The notes beneath the pieces were generated by a model. It made no database searches, had not been told where the DNA came from, and worked only from the letters and a program-made list of their open reading frames with translations. 64,000 bases of DNA. Origin: Flavobacterium ovatum (GTDB lineage: Bacteria > Bacteroidota > Bacteroidia > Flavobacteriales > Flavobacteriaceae). Position numbers and translations under genes: made by a program. Within the stretch, counting starts at the first letter, position 1. Each line of letters starts with the position of its first letter. Location of the stretch: contig NZ_CP160035.1 of assembly GCF_040703125.1 (NCBI RefSeq), positions 372,001-436,000 of the forward strand, read 5' to 3'. This document shows positions 8,251 through 17,400 of this stretch, in pieces.

Positions 8251-9150
8251 CTAAAAGTACCCTTGTTGTTTTCTTTTCTCCATTGCTGCTTCAGAACGTT
8301 TATCATCAATTCTAGCACCTCTTTCTGAAATAGTCGATAATCTAATTTCTCCAACAACTTCTGAGATTGTAGCTGCATAAGAATCAACTGCTGCTGTACA
8401 ACTCATGTCTCCTACCGTTCTAAAACGAACAATTCTTTCTTGAATTTCTTCGTCTTCCTCTTGGTAAACGTGAGGAGAATGTGACCAGATCATTCCGTCT
8501 CTTAAAAATACTTTACGTTTGTGTGAAAAGTAAATTGATGGAATTTCGATTTGCTCTTGTTCGATATAACTCCAAACATCTAATTCTGTCCAGTTTGAAA
8601 TAGGGAACACACGTACGTTTTGTCCGTTTTCGATTTTACCATTCAATAAATCGAATAATTCAGGTCGTTGGTTTTTCTCATCCCATTGACCGAAATCATC
8701 ACGTACAGAAAAAATACGTTCTTTTGCTCTTGCTTTCTCTTCGTCACGACGTGCTCCACCAATACAAGCATCAAATTTAAATTCGTCGATAGCATCTAAT
8801 AAAGTAGTTGTTTGCAAACTGTTTCTACTAGAGTACTTTCCAGATTCTTCAACAACTTTTCCAGAATCAATAGCATCTTGTACATTACGTACAATTAGCT
8901 CTAATCCTAATTCTTTTACCAATCTATCTCTAAATTCGATAGTCTCAGGAAAATTATGTCCTGTATCAACATGTAACAATGGAAAAGGAATTTTAGCCGG
9001 GAAAAAAGCTTTTTGTGCTAATCTCACCAACGTAATTGAATCTTTTCCTCCAGAGAAAAGCAACACAGGCTTGTCAAATTGAGAAATTACTTCTCTAAAT
9101 ATGTAAATCGCTTCACTTTCTAAAGCATTTGTTTTTAAAACTGAACTCAT
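8251..9150 (-). CDS. cysD: Sulfate adenylyltransferase subunit 2
   Basis: The 299-residue protein is the catalytic subunit of ATP sulfurylase. The PP-loop SGGKDS is at 33-38, followed by HVDTGHNFPET, GGARRDEEKARAKERIFSVRD and the C-terminal RGARIDDKRSEAAMEKRKQQGYF tail seen in the family. It forms the CysDN complex with the product of cysN, making APS from sulfate. It lies 116 bases downstream of cysH, and the leader between them contains GTTTAAGG-type repeats. Confidence 0.96.
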   Translation of the reverse strand: MSSVLKTNALESEAIYIFREVISQFDKPVLLFSGGKDSITLVRLAQKAFFPAKIPFPLLHVDTGHNFPETIEFRDRLVKELGLELIVRNVQDAIDSGKVVEESGKYSSRNSLQTTTLLDAIDEFKFDACIGGARRDEEKARAKERIFSVRDDFGQWDEKNQRPELFDLLNGKIENGQNVRVFPISNWTELDVWSYIEQEQIEIPSIYFSHKRKVFLRDGMIWSHSPHVYQEEDEEIQERIVRFRTVGDMSCTAAVDSYAATISEVVGEIRLSTISERGARIDDKRSEAAMEKRKQQGYF

Positions 9151-9266
9151 TATTTTTTGTTTAAAAGTTTAAGGTTTAAAGTTTAAGGTTGTTGGAACTT
9201 GAACTAAAATCTTTCAACTATTATTATATTTCTATTCTCTCTATTCTATTTTCTCTTCTCTTTTTT

Positions 9267-9968
9267 CTATTTCGAATGCAATCCACATTCTTTATGGCTT
9301 TGTTCCCAGTACCATCTTCCTGCTCTTATGTCTTCACCTTCGGCGATGGCTCTTGTACAAGGTGCGCAACCAATGCTTACGAAACCTTTTTTGTGCAAAC
9401 TATTTTGTGGCACATTATTACTGTCAATGTATTTTTGAACTTCTTCCAATGACCATTTCAATAACGGATTGAATTTTATGATTTTAAAATTATCATCGTA
9501 TTCGAACAAATGCAAATCACTTCTGTTTTCAGATTGTTCTGCACGCAATCCCGTAATCCAAACATCATTTCCAGCTAAGGCTTTCTTTAATGGCACTACT
9601 TTTCGAATAAAACAACATTCTTTTCTGTTTTCAACGGATTCAAAAAAGCTGTTTGGCCCTTTTTTCTCTAATAATTCCTCAACTGCTTTCGCTTCTGGAA
9701 AATACACTTTGATAGGCATTTTATATTTCTTTTGAGTTCTATGAAAAACATCATAAGTCTCTTGAAACATTCGACCTGTATCTAATGTAAAGATTTTTAT
9801 AGCTGCTTCACTTTTTTCAATCAAATCAGTTATTACCTGGTCTTCTTGTCCAAAAGAAGTTGAAAAAACGACTTTGTCTTTATATTCAGCCGACAAAAAT
9901 ACAAAGGTTTCTTCAATAGAAAAATCTTTTGTCTTATCTAATAGCGTATTTATTATTGTTGCACTCAT
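9267..9968 (-). CDS. cysH: APS-type phosphoadenylyl/adenylyl-sulfate reductase
   Basis: The 233-residue enzyme reduces activated sulfate to sulfite. The PP-loop STSFGQEDQ is at 36-44. Cys118/Cys119 and Cys201/Cys204 form the CC...CxxC set that binds a 4Fe-4S cluster in adenylyl-sulfate reductases, and Cys228 in ECGLH is the catalytic cysteine. PAPS-specific enzymes lack the cluster cysteines, so APS is the likely substrate, in keeping with no cysC nearby. It is the first gene of the minus-strand sulfate operon, with a well-formed promoter (10024-10052). Confidence 0.95.
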   Translation of the reverse strand: MSATIINTLLDKTKDFSIEETFVFLSAEYKDKVVFSTSFGQEDQVITDLIEKSEAAIKIFTLDTGRMFQETYDVFHRTQKKYKMPIKVYFPEAKAVEELLEKKGPNSFFESVENRKECCFIRKVVPLKKALAGNDVWITGLRAEQSENRSDLHLFEYDDNFKIIKFNPLLKWSLEEVQKYIDSNNVPQNSLHKKGFVSIGCAPCTRAIAEGEDIRAGRWYWEQSHKECGLHSK

Positions 9969-9998
9969 TTCTTGTCTTATTTTAAAAAAACCTATTAC

Positions 9999-10014
9999 CC
10001 TATCGGTTTAGTAG
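9999..10014 (-). promoter_or_regulatory. Candidate operator in the cysH leader
   Basis: The minus strand reads CTACTAAACCGATAGG just downstream of the -7 box, overlapping the expected transcription start and early leader. It matches CTACTTCGCCTATAGG at 10192-10207 before the TSUP gene at 12 of 16 positions (CTACTnnnCCnATAGG). A repressor bound here would block cysH transcription. The neighbouring Rrf2 protein is the obvious candidate. Confidence 0.5.
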
Positions 10015-10023
10015 ATTACTGCG

Positions 10024-10052
10024 CAAAATTAATACTTATTTTCAAATTACAA
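10024..10052 (-). promoter_or_regulatory. cysH operon promoter
   Basis: On the minus strand TTG (10050-10052) is followed after 18 bases by TAATTTTG (10024-10031). This is a full match to the Bacteroidota TTG-N17-20-TAnnTTTG promoter. It lies 55 bases before the cysH start codon. Confidence 0.75.
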
Positions 10053-10191
10053 AACAATATTTACTTTTTTTTATCGATACACCTAATTCTAAATTACTCA
10101 AGACTAAAAAACACAAAGCCTTGACTACATTATACTTACCTACCCACCAAATACCAGAAACATTAAATTTATCCTAAAAAGCACATAAACC

Positions 10192-10207
10192 CTACTTCGC
10201 CTATAGG
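10192..10207 (+). promoter_or_regulatory. Candidate operator before the TSUP gene
   Basis: CTACTTCGCCTATAGG covers the place where the -33 element would be, 20 bases before the -7 box. It shares CTACTnnnCCnATAGG with the site in the cysH leader. The two genes are divergent and both serve sulfur metabolism. Confidence 0.45.
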
Positions 10208-10226
10208 ATAATTATAAAATAGTTGC

Positions 10227-10234
10227 TACTTTTG
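10227..10234 (+). promoter_or_regulatory. -7 box of the TSUP gene
   Basis: TACTTTTG matches TAnnTTTG and lies 20 bases before the start codon, with a TAAAAG ribosome site in between. No clear TTG -33 element is present, because the candidate operator occupies that position. Confidence 0.55.
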
Positions 10235-10253
10235 ACGCAAATATTTTTAAAAG

Positions 10254-11036
10254 ATGGATTTTCATATAGGTTTTATTATCGCCGGATTAGTAGTTGGCTT
10301 CGTAGTTGGTCTAACAGGCGTAGGTGGTGGTTCTTTGATGACACCAATTTTATTATGGTTTGGTATCCCTCCAACAACAGCTGTAGGAACCGATTTATTA
10401 TATGCTGCTTTTACCAAAATGGGTGGAATTTTTGTTCACCACAAGAAAAGCAACATCAATTGGAAAATCACGGGTTGGCTATCTTTGGGTAGTGTTCCTG
10501 CCGCATTGCTAACTTTGTGGATCTTGCATAGCATAAAAACAGATATCACTCACATTAATGCCGTAATAAAATACAGTTTAGGTTGGGCTTTACTTTTTAC
10601 TTCGATTGCTGTCGTATTCAAAAATAAAATCATGAAATTCTCCCAAAAACATTCAGGAGATAAATTTCATAGCGAAAGTACTACTCAAAACATGCTGACC
10701 ATTGCCATTGGTGTTTTACTAGGCGCAACTGTCACCTTAACCTCTATTGGAGCTGGTGCTTTAGGAACGGTTACTTTATTCTTTCTTTACCCATTATTAC
10801 CTACTCCAAAATTGGTAGGAACTGAGATTGCTCACGCGGTACCACTAACGTTGGTAGCAGGTTTAGGACACGCATCAATGGGAAATTTAGACTTAGGTTT
10901 ACTTGGTCAATTATTAATAGGTTCGCTACCAGGTATATTTTTAGGAAGTATGTTAAGCGGAAAAGTACCCGATTTGATTCTAAGAAACGCTATCGCTGGA
11001 ATGTTATTTTTTGTAGGTTACAAATTGATATTCTAA
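10254..11036 (+). CDS. TSUP (TauE/SafE) family sulfite/sulfonate transporter
   Basis: The 260-residue membrane protein has two related halves, each opening with a glycine-rich helix: GLVVGFVVGLTGVGGGSLMT near the N-terminus and GATVTLTSIGAGALGT in the second half. This is the hallmark of TauE/SafE permeases, with about eight membrane segments. Family members move sulfite, sulfonates, thiosulfate or other small anions. It is divergent from cysH and shares a promoter motif with it, so export of toxic sulfite or movement of sulfur anions during sulfate assimilation is likely. Convergent with the Rrf2 gene, with 3 bases between them. Confidence 0.88.
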   Translation: MDFHIGFIIAGLVVGFVVGLTGVGGGSLMTPILLWFGIPPTTAVGTDLLYAAFTKMGGIFVHHKKSNINWKITGWLSLGSVPAALLTLWILHSIKTDITHINAVIKYSLGWALLFTSIAVVFKNKIMKFSQKHSGDKFHSESTTQNMLTIAIGVLLGATVTLTSIGAGALGTVTLFFLYPLLPTPKLVGTEIAHAVPLTLVAGLGHASMGNLDLGLLGQLLIGSLPGIFLGSMLSGKVPDLILRNAIAGMLFFVGYKLIF

Positions 11037-11039
11037 GCT

Positions 11040-11450
11040 TTAAAAAGCGATATCAGCCAGTGAATTATTTTCTAAAATTTTTAAGGTATTATCACGAACC
11101 TCAGCCATTAACTTTCGCACAGCACAATTGACTTCATCTGTACAATCATCGCATTTTTCATAAAAGTTATGACTTGCACAAGGTAATAAAGCAATTGGCC
11201 CTTCGAGAATGCGATAAACGGTAGCCATATTGATTTCTTTTGGTTCTTTAATCAAATAATAACCACCACCTTTTCCTTTTTTGGCACCCAAAAAACCAGA
11301 ATGACGCAAAAGTAACAAGATACTCTCTAGAAATTTAATCGAAATATTCTCGCTCTTTGCAATATCAGCAATAGCAACTGGCGTTTGATCTTCTTGGCGA
11401 GCCAAAAAAGTCAACGCTTTGATTCCGTATTTTGTTTTTTTAGAAAGCAT
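11040..11450 (-). CDS. Rrf2-family regulator with four C-terminal cysteines
   Basis: The 136-residue protein opens with an Rrf2 winged helix-turn-helix (LSKKTKYGIKAL, IADIAKSENISIKFLESILLLLRHSGFL, KGKGGGYYL). It has Cys91, Cys100, Cys103 and Cys109 in the region where IscR holds its Fe-S ligands. The spacing (C-x8-C-x2-C-x5-C) differs from IscR, so the ligand (Fe-S cluster, another metal or a thiol switch) is open. Rrf2 members include CymR, which controls cysteine synthesis in Firmicutes. The place next to TSUP and cysH and the shared promoter motif suggest it governs sulfate assimilation here, which is inference. Confidence 0.88.
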   Translation of the reverse strand: MLSKKTKYGIKALTFLARQEDQTPVAIADIAKSENISIKFLESILLLLRHSGFLGAKKGKGGGYYLIKEPKEINMATVYRILEGPIALLPCASHNFYEKCDDCTDEVNCAVRKLMAEVRDNTLKILENNSLADIAF

Positions 11451-11460
11451 TATGATTTAT

Positions 11461-12544
11461 GATTGCAGATTAACGATTTTTGATATTTGATTTTGAGGGT
11501 AATAATACAATAGTACAAAATAAGAATTCAATTTGACTAAAATCAACCTGAGATTTATTTATTTTTATCATCTAAAAAACTTTTCGCATTCAAACCCGTT
11601 ACCACCTTTTTACCTGTTTTTGATTCTAATTCTTTTCGGGCGTTGCCAGCAATTTCACCGCCTTGCTTGGCTACAATTTTGCTTTCATCAAAATTTTCAG
11701 GATTGACAGCTTGCGAAATATCTTTGGTGGAAGCTTCTGCCAACATATTCAAAATTAATTCGGTGTTGGTCATGTTATCTCGAAGATTTTCTTTTTTCAA
11801 CCCTTTTAATACTTTATATTCTTTAGTCGTCTGACCTGACCAAGTTTTGGTGATTATATCGGTTAAACTTGCAAACTGTTGCCCTTCTTTCAATCCTAAC
11901 CTTTTCCATTCATCGGTCAATTCTTTGCGGATTTCAATACTTTTTAAGCGTTGATTAATCCAGTTTTCACTGTAACCAAGATTTAAGTATTGCTCTAAAG
12001 CTCTATCAATAGTAAGTTCTGGGTCTTGCATTTCGTCCAAACGCTCGGCAGCTACTTGTGCCAACCACAACTTAAAAGGCTCTGCTTTGGGCGAAGGAAT
12101 GGATTGTATGAGACGGAAAACATCCTGTATTTCAAGACAGTCAGTAGCATACTTCTTACCATCAGAGGCTTTAAATTTCAGTTGTACGATTTTATCGTAC
12201 AACTCACTTCCTTCCTTAGAAAGCTTCTTTTTCAAGTCCGTCCAATACCTTTTGGGAACACTACTTTCTGTTAAAGTCCCAATGATATCTATCACTGAGA
12301 AATACCATTGCTCCTCCTCTTCACTCCAAGACGTCCGAACATGCTTAGCTTCAAATAACTTTATATCATCCATAATCAAAGAATTATTTTTTAAAATCAA
12401 TTTTTAACTGCTTTCAATCCACTGTACTAATGTAGTAATTTTAGCAAAAAAACCAATCGTTTAAACTGTAATATTTGGCATGAAAACATAAAAAAACGAT
12501 TTTTAATATACAGAATTTGCAATCAAAAATCGTTAATCTACAAT
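11461..12544. repeat. Inverted 24-bp repeats flanking the Bro-N gene
   Basis: Bases 11461-11484 (GATTGCAGATTAACGATTTT and four more) recur in inverted orientation at 12521-12544 with one mismatch, about 1.06 kb apart, enclosing only the Bro-N gene. Similar units near 14373-14415 and 40160-40203 show that the sequence belongs to a wider intergenic repeat family, so the flanking position may be chance or may mark an insertion. Confidence 0.6.
11555..12373 (-). CDS. Bro-N domain protein, DinD-like architecture
   Basis: The start at 12373 (MDDIKLFEAKHVRTSW) was chosen over the upstream Met at 12400 because the family begins here. The 272-residue protein has an N-terminal Bro-N fold (WYFSVIDIIGTLTESSVPKR, CLEIQDVFRLIQSIPSP). 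It has a helical middle and a C-terminal part (NMTNTELILNMLAEAST, AGNARKELESKTGKKVV) that resembles DNA-damage-inducible protein D. Bro-N proteins occur in phage antirepressors and in chromosomal stress genes. It has no evident link to sulfur metabolism and sits between inverted repeats, so it may be an insertion into the island. Confidence 0.8.
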   Translation of the reverse strand: MDDIKLFEAKHVRTSWSEEEEQWYFSVIDIIGTLTESSVPKRYWTDLKKKLSKEGSELYDKIVQLKFKASDGKKYATDCLEIQDVFRLIQSIPSPKAEPFKLWLAQVAAERLDEMQDPELTIDRALEQYLNLGYSENWINQRLKSIEIRKELTDEWKRLGLKEGQQFASLTDIITKTWSGQTTKEYKVLKGLKKENLRDNMTNTELILNMLAEASTKDISQAVNPENFDESKIVAKQGGEIAGNARKELESKTGKKVVTGLNAKSFLDDKNK

Positions 12545-12553
12545 CTTAAATAT

Positions 12554-13726
12554 TTATGACAATGCTTGCTCTAAATCAGCAATTACATCCGCTACAGTTT
12601 CTAAACCTACAGAAACACGTACTAAACCATCTGTGATACTTACTTTCAAACGTTCGTCTACAGATAACTTACTATGCGTTGTAGACGCTGGATGTGTTAC
12701 AATAGTTCTTGTATCTCCCAAATTTGGCGAAAGCGAACATAATTTTATTTTATCTAAAAATGCTCTTCCTGCTTCAAGTCCACCTTTAATTTCAAAAGCT
12801 ACAATATTACCACCTGCTTTCATTTGTTTTTGGGCAATTGCATATTGTGGATGCGATTTCAAGAACGGGTATTTTACTTTATTAACATTAGGATGCTGTT
12901 CCAAAAACTCCGCTACTTTTAAGGCATTTTCACAATGTCTATCTAAACGAATCGACAATGTTTCTAAGCTTTTAGATAAAACCCAAGCATTAAAAGGCGA
13001 CAATGACGGTCCTGTAAGACGAGAAAACAAATAGATTTTCTGAATCAATTCAGCACTTCCTACTGTTACTCCACCTAAAACTCTTCCTTGTCCGTCCATC
13101 AATTTAGTAGCAGAATGAACTACTAAATGCGTTCCCCACTTGATAGGTTGCTGTAAATAAGGCGTTGCAAAACAGTTATCAATAATCAAAATTAAATTGT
13201 GCTTTTTGGCAATCGCTCCAAGCAATTCCAAATCGATAATATCTACCGCTGGATTGGTTGGTGATTCTGCAAAAAGAATTTTGGTATTGGGTTTAATACA
13301 ACTTTCAATCGTCTCCGGCTTATCGATATCAAAATAGGTCGTTTCTATACCCCATTTTGGAAAATAATTTATAAACAACGAATGCGTTGCTCCAAAAACA
13401 CTTCCTGCCGACACAATATGATCTCCAGATTGCAATAAAGCAGCCAAAGTGGAATACACCGCAGCCATACCTGATGCAAAAGCAAAACCAGATTCTGCAC
13501 CTTCCATTTTACAAACCTTTTCTACAAACTCGTTGTTGTTAGGGTTACTATAACGGCTGTATATATTTCTATCTTTTTCATCTGCAAATGAAGCACGCAT
13601 GTCTTCGGCATCTTCAAATACAAAACTAGAAGTTAAGTATAACGGTACTGAATGCTCTAAGTATTGTGTTCTATCTAACTGGGTACGTATTGCTTCGGTT
13701 TCAAAACCAAATTCTTGTTCGTTCAT
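12554..13726 (-). CDS. metZ: O-succinyl/acetylhomoserine sulfhydrylase-type PLP enzyme
   Basis: The 390-residue enzyme belongs to the Cys/Met-metabolism PLP family. Lys208 in HSATKLMDGQGR is the Schiff-base lysine. IYSRYSNPNN, ASGMAAVYSTL and the C-terminal STTHSKLS and GLVRVSVGLE segments are all present. It most likely joins sulfide with an activated homoserine to give homocysteine. The family also contains cystathionine gamma-synthases and lyases, and the exact substrate cannot be settled by eye. It follows the MetX-ThrA fusion and osmC on the same strand, and a second paralogue (metY) lies 6 kb upstream. Confidence 0.87.
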   Translation of the reverse strand: MNEQEFGFETEAIRTQLDRTQYLEHSVPLYLTSSFVFEDAEDMRASFADEKDRNIYSRYSNPNNNEFVEKVCKMEGAESGFAFASGMAAVYSTLAALLQSGDHIVSAGSVFGATHSLFINYFPKWGIETTYFDIDKPETIESCIKPNTKILFAESPTNPAVDIIDLELLGAIAKKHNLILIIDNCFATPYLQQPIKWGTHLVVHSATKLMDGQGRVLGGVTVGSAELIQKIYLFSRLTGPSLSPFNAWVLSKSLETLSIRLDRHCENALKVAEFLEQHPNVNKVKYPFLKSHPQYAIAQKQMKAGGNIVAFEIKGGLEAGRAFLDKIKLCSLSPNLGDTRTIVTHPASTTHSKLSVDERLKVSITDGLVRVSVGLETVADVIADLEQALS

Positions 13727-13853
13727 TTTATTTTAAGCTTTTGGCTATTAGCTTTTAGCTTTTGGCTAAATACTAATGGCTAGTTAAGAATTTATTTTGC
13801 TTTAAACCACAGCATAAATTCCTTGTATAATCTTATTATTTTATTCAAAAATA
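13727..13853. repeat. AGCCAAAAGC-type repeats upstream of metZ
   Basis: Bases 13733-13785 hold several copies of TTTTGGCTATTAGC-like units just before the metZ start. They are of the same family as those near FNR, met8 and sulfite reductase. Confidence 0.7.
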
Positions 13854-14285
13854 TTATTTCTCAAGAGCTACACCATTCAAAATCACTTGATAATGTACCG
13901 TAGCAGTCGGCTCTAAAGTTTTAGAAACCGAGCAATATTTTTCGAATGATAACTGTGCAGCTTTCGCAGCTTTATCTTCTTTTATGGTTCCTTCTAAAGA
14001 AAAAACCACATAAATATCCTTAAACGGATTAGCATCTCCTACTTTTTCTCTCTTTCCTTCAACCTCAGCTTTGAAAGAAGTGATTTCTTGACGTTGTTTT
14101 TTCAAAATCGAAATCATATCGATTCCACTACATCCGGCAACTCCCATCAATACCAACTCCATTGGGCTTGGCCCCATATCGTTACCCCCAAAATCAGGTC
14201 TTGCATCAATATTTACTAGGTGTCCACGGTCGTTTTTTAATTCGAAATGGAAGTTTTCGTTAACTCTGTTTAATGTAATTTTCAT
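13854..14285 (-). CDS. OsmC-family protein
   Basis: The start at 14285 (MKITLNRVNENFHFEL) was chosen; the frame upstream to 14324 adds 13 unlike residues. The 143-residue protein has the OsmC/YhfA pattern: PSPMELVLMGVAGCSGID holding the first active cysteine, and EKYCSVSKTL holding the second. Such proteins reduce organic hydroperoxides or bind thiol compounds using this cysteine pair. Its place between the MetX-ThrA fusion and metZ suggests a role in protecting or handling sulfur intermediates, which is inference. Confidence 0.88.
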   Translation of the reverse strand: MKITLNRVNENFHFELKNDRGHLVNIDARPDFGGNDMGPSPMELVLMGVAGCSGIDMISILKKQRQEITSFKAEVEGKREKVGDANPFKDIYVVFSLEGTIKEDKAAKAAQLSFEKYCSVSKTLEPTATVHYQVILNGVALEK

Positions 14286-14421
14286 TTTATATTTTTTTAG
14301 TACGCAGATGAAACAGATCTTCAAACGCGAATTTTACTTTATTTACTAAAAACTGAAAGTTTTATATTCAATCAATTTTAAATCTGAAATCGTTAATCCC
14401 TAATCAGCAATCTTAAATCTC

Positions 14422-17400
14422 CTAGCCTTTATCAGAAATTCTCAAAATATCTCCAAAAACACCTCTTGCAGTAACAGCCGAACCTGCTCCTGCTCCTTGA
14501 ATTACAATTGGTCGGTCTCCATACGATTCCGTGTATATCTCGAAAAAAGAATCCGATCCTTTCAATCCACCTAGCGCCGTATCCATTGGTACCGAAACTA
14601 ATTTTACTTCTAGATTCCCTTTGTCGTTTTGTAAATCTCCAGACAATTCGCCTATGTAACGCAATACATGATTTGGTTTTTGTTCTGATTTTATTTTATC
14701 GTAAATTGGGTCAAATTCTTTTAATTTCGTCAAGAAATCGGCTGCACTTCCTTCACGCAAATGTTCCGGAATTAAATTCTGAATTTGAACTTCGGCAAAC
14801 TCGTTTTGCAAATCTAATTCTCTAGCCAAAATTAATAATTTTCTACCTACATCATTTCCTCCTAAATCCTCTCTTGGATCTGGCTCTGTAAATCCGCTGT
14901 CAATTGCTTCTTTTAAAATATCACTAAAAGGCACATCTTTGGCAGAAAAATGATTAAATAAATAACTCAACGTTCCTGAGAATACCCCTTTAATCTTCGT
15001 GATATTTTCACCCGAAAGATGCAATAATTTAATCGTATCAATCAATGGTAATCCCGCACCTACGTTAGTTTCGTACAAATAACTTTTTTGGTGTTTTTCC
15101 AAAGTCGCACGAAGCTCTTTATAAAAATCGTATCCTAAAGTATTGGCTACTTTGTTGGACGAAATCAAATCGAAACCGTTTTCTGCTAGTGGAATATAAT
15201 TTTCGACAAAAGCACCACTTGCAGTGTTATCTACTGCAATAAGGTTGGCTAGATGGTTTTCTTTAGCGTAAGCGATGATATCATCGATAGTATAAATAGC
15301 ACCACTATTTTGAATTTCACTTTTCCAATTTGGCGAAATACCGTTGTTATTCAACAACACACTTTTGGAATTGGCAATGGCAAAAATATTCAATTTCACT
15401 CCTTTTCTTTTCTCGATAGCATCAGCAGATTCAAGGATTTGATTAATCAAAGTCCCCCCCACCAATCCATGTCCGAAAATAGCAATATTGATTTTTTTGG
15501 CTACTCCAAAAATTTCTCCGTGAATTACGTTCAACGCTTTTTTAAGTTCTGATTTTTGCACTACCAAACTCACGTTTTTACCTGTTACCGTATTGTTGAA
15601 CAAAATTGGCACAATATTATTGCGAATCAAAGCGGTATATGGCTTGTGAAACGTGCTCAAATCTTGACCAATTATCGAAATTACAGATACATTATCGGTA
15701 ACCGAAATTTTATTGACATCCTTAGAATAAAAATCATTTTCGAATTCTTTTTCTAATTCAATCATCGCTTTGGTAGCTTCATTAGCGTTTACAACCAAAC
15801 CAATTCCTCTTTCTGAAGAACCTTGCGAAATGATACTTACACTGATGTTATTATCTCCCATTACTCTAAAAATACGAGCATCAACACCTGTCTTTCCAAG
15901 TAATCCACGACCTTCAAGGTTTACCAAAGCTACATTTTCTAAAACAGAAAGTGTTTTGATTCCTTCTTTGGCAGACTTAGCCGTAATGAGCGTACCTACA
16001 TTTTCATTATTAAACGTATTCAAAATACGCAAAGGAATATTTTTTTCTAATAATGGAATAATGGTTTTGGCATGCAAAACATTAGCTCCAAAATTTGCCA
16101 TTTCATTGGCTTCATTATACGATAAATGTTCGATTTTCTTGGCATCCAACACCATTTCAGGGTTGGCAGTATATATACCGTCAACGTGTGTATAGTTTTG
16201 TAATTCCTCGGCATTGATGTAATTTGCAATCAATGAAGCGGTATAATTACTTCCGTTTCTACCTAGCGTAGTGGTTTCTTTTTTAGCATTCGAACCAATA
16301 AAACCAGTAATTACTAAAACCGAATCTTTATTTTCTTTAAAAATATGAATCACATTTTTTCTAGAAACAGCATCCAAAGGTTGTGCGTCACCAAAATTAG
16401 AATCGGTTACTATCAATTCTCTAGTATCGGCTAGTTTTGCTGGAATTCCTTTTTCGTTCAACAAAAACACTAATAATTTGGCAGCAAGTATTTCGCCTTG
16501 TGCCAATATTTGGTCTTGAATTTTAGCACTAAAATCACCAATCAAACTAACTCCTTCAAAAAGTTTGTCCAATTTATCAAATTCCTGTGAAAAATCAACA
16601 GCGTCAAAACCATCTTTTTGATAGGTTTTAAAACTTTCTAGTAAAGGCTTATAATTTCCGTTTTTGGCAGCAATCGTCAAAATATCATCCAACTCATCTG
16701 TCGCATTGCCTCTTGCTGAAACTACAATAGCAATTTTCTCTTCTTGCTTTATTTTACCAACAATAATATCCAAAACTTTATTGATACCTTCACCGTTGGC
16801 CAAAGATTTACCGCCAAATTTTACTATTTTCATCTGTTTTTTATTTTTGAAAACAACTTCTAATAAATTGTCTAGTTGTTCATATTCCATCAAAAAAGCA
16901 TCGTGCCCATGATGGGAATCAATCTCGCTGTAGAATACATTATTTTTAAATTTTTTAATCTCGTTGAATGTTTCTCTATTCTCTTTTGCTGTGAAAAACA
17001 AATCCGAATTGATTCCTACAATGTATATATTGGCATCCACTTTTGAAATAACCGACTCTAATGACTCACGGTTGCGCGTAATATCAATGGTTTTCAAAAG
17101 TTGGTTCATCATCTTATAGGCCGAAAGCTGAAAACGTTTTCCTAATTTCTCTCCGTGGTAGTTCAACCAACTTTCTACCTGAAACGTTTCTAGTTTCTCA
17201 GTAGTATGCCTATTGAATTTCTCTTTGAAAGATTCTGGGGTTCGGTAACACAACATGGCGTGAATACGAGCGTCCTCAATTGGTTTTTTAGAATTGTTAA
17301 GGATTTGTTCTTGCAAAAAACAATTGGCAATCAACCAATCCGTCGATTTCCAATCCGTAGCAATAGGAATAAAGTTTTGAGCCAATTTAGGTTCTAATGC

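Noticed and set aside
8250..8387. 46-codon N-terminal extension of DUF2490 into cysD
   Set aside because: It overlaps the conserved cysD end in another frame and would bury the signal peptide.
10053..10191. Possible extra small gene between cysH and TSUP
   Set aside because: No frame with an initiation site or protein-like composition is present; the region is explained by promoters and operators.
12521..12544. Inverted repeats around Bro-N as terminal repeats of an insertion sequence
   Set aside because: No transposase is enclosed, no target duplication is visible, and the same unit recurs in other intergenic gaps.
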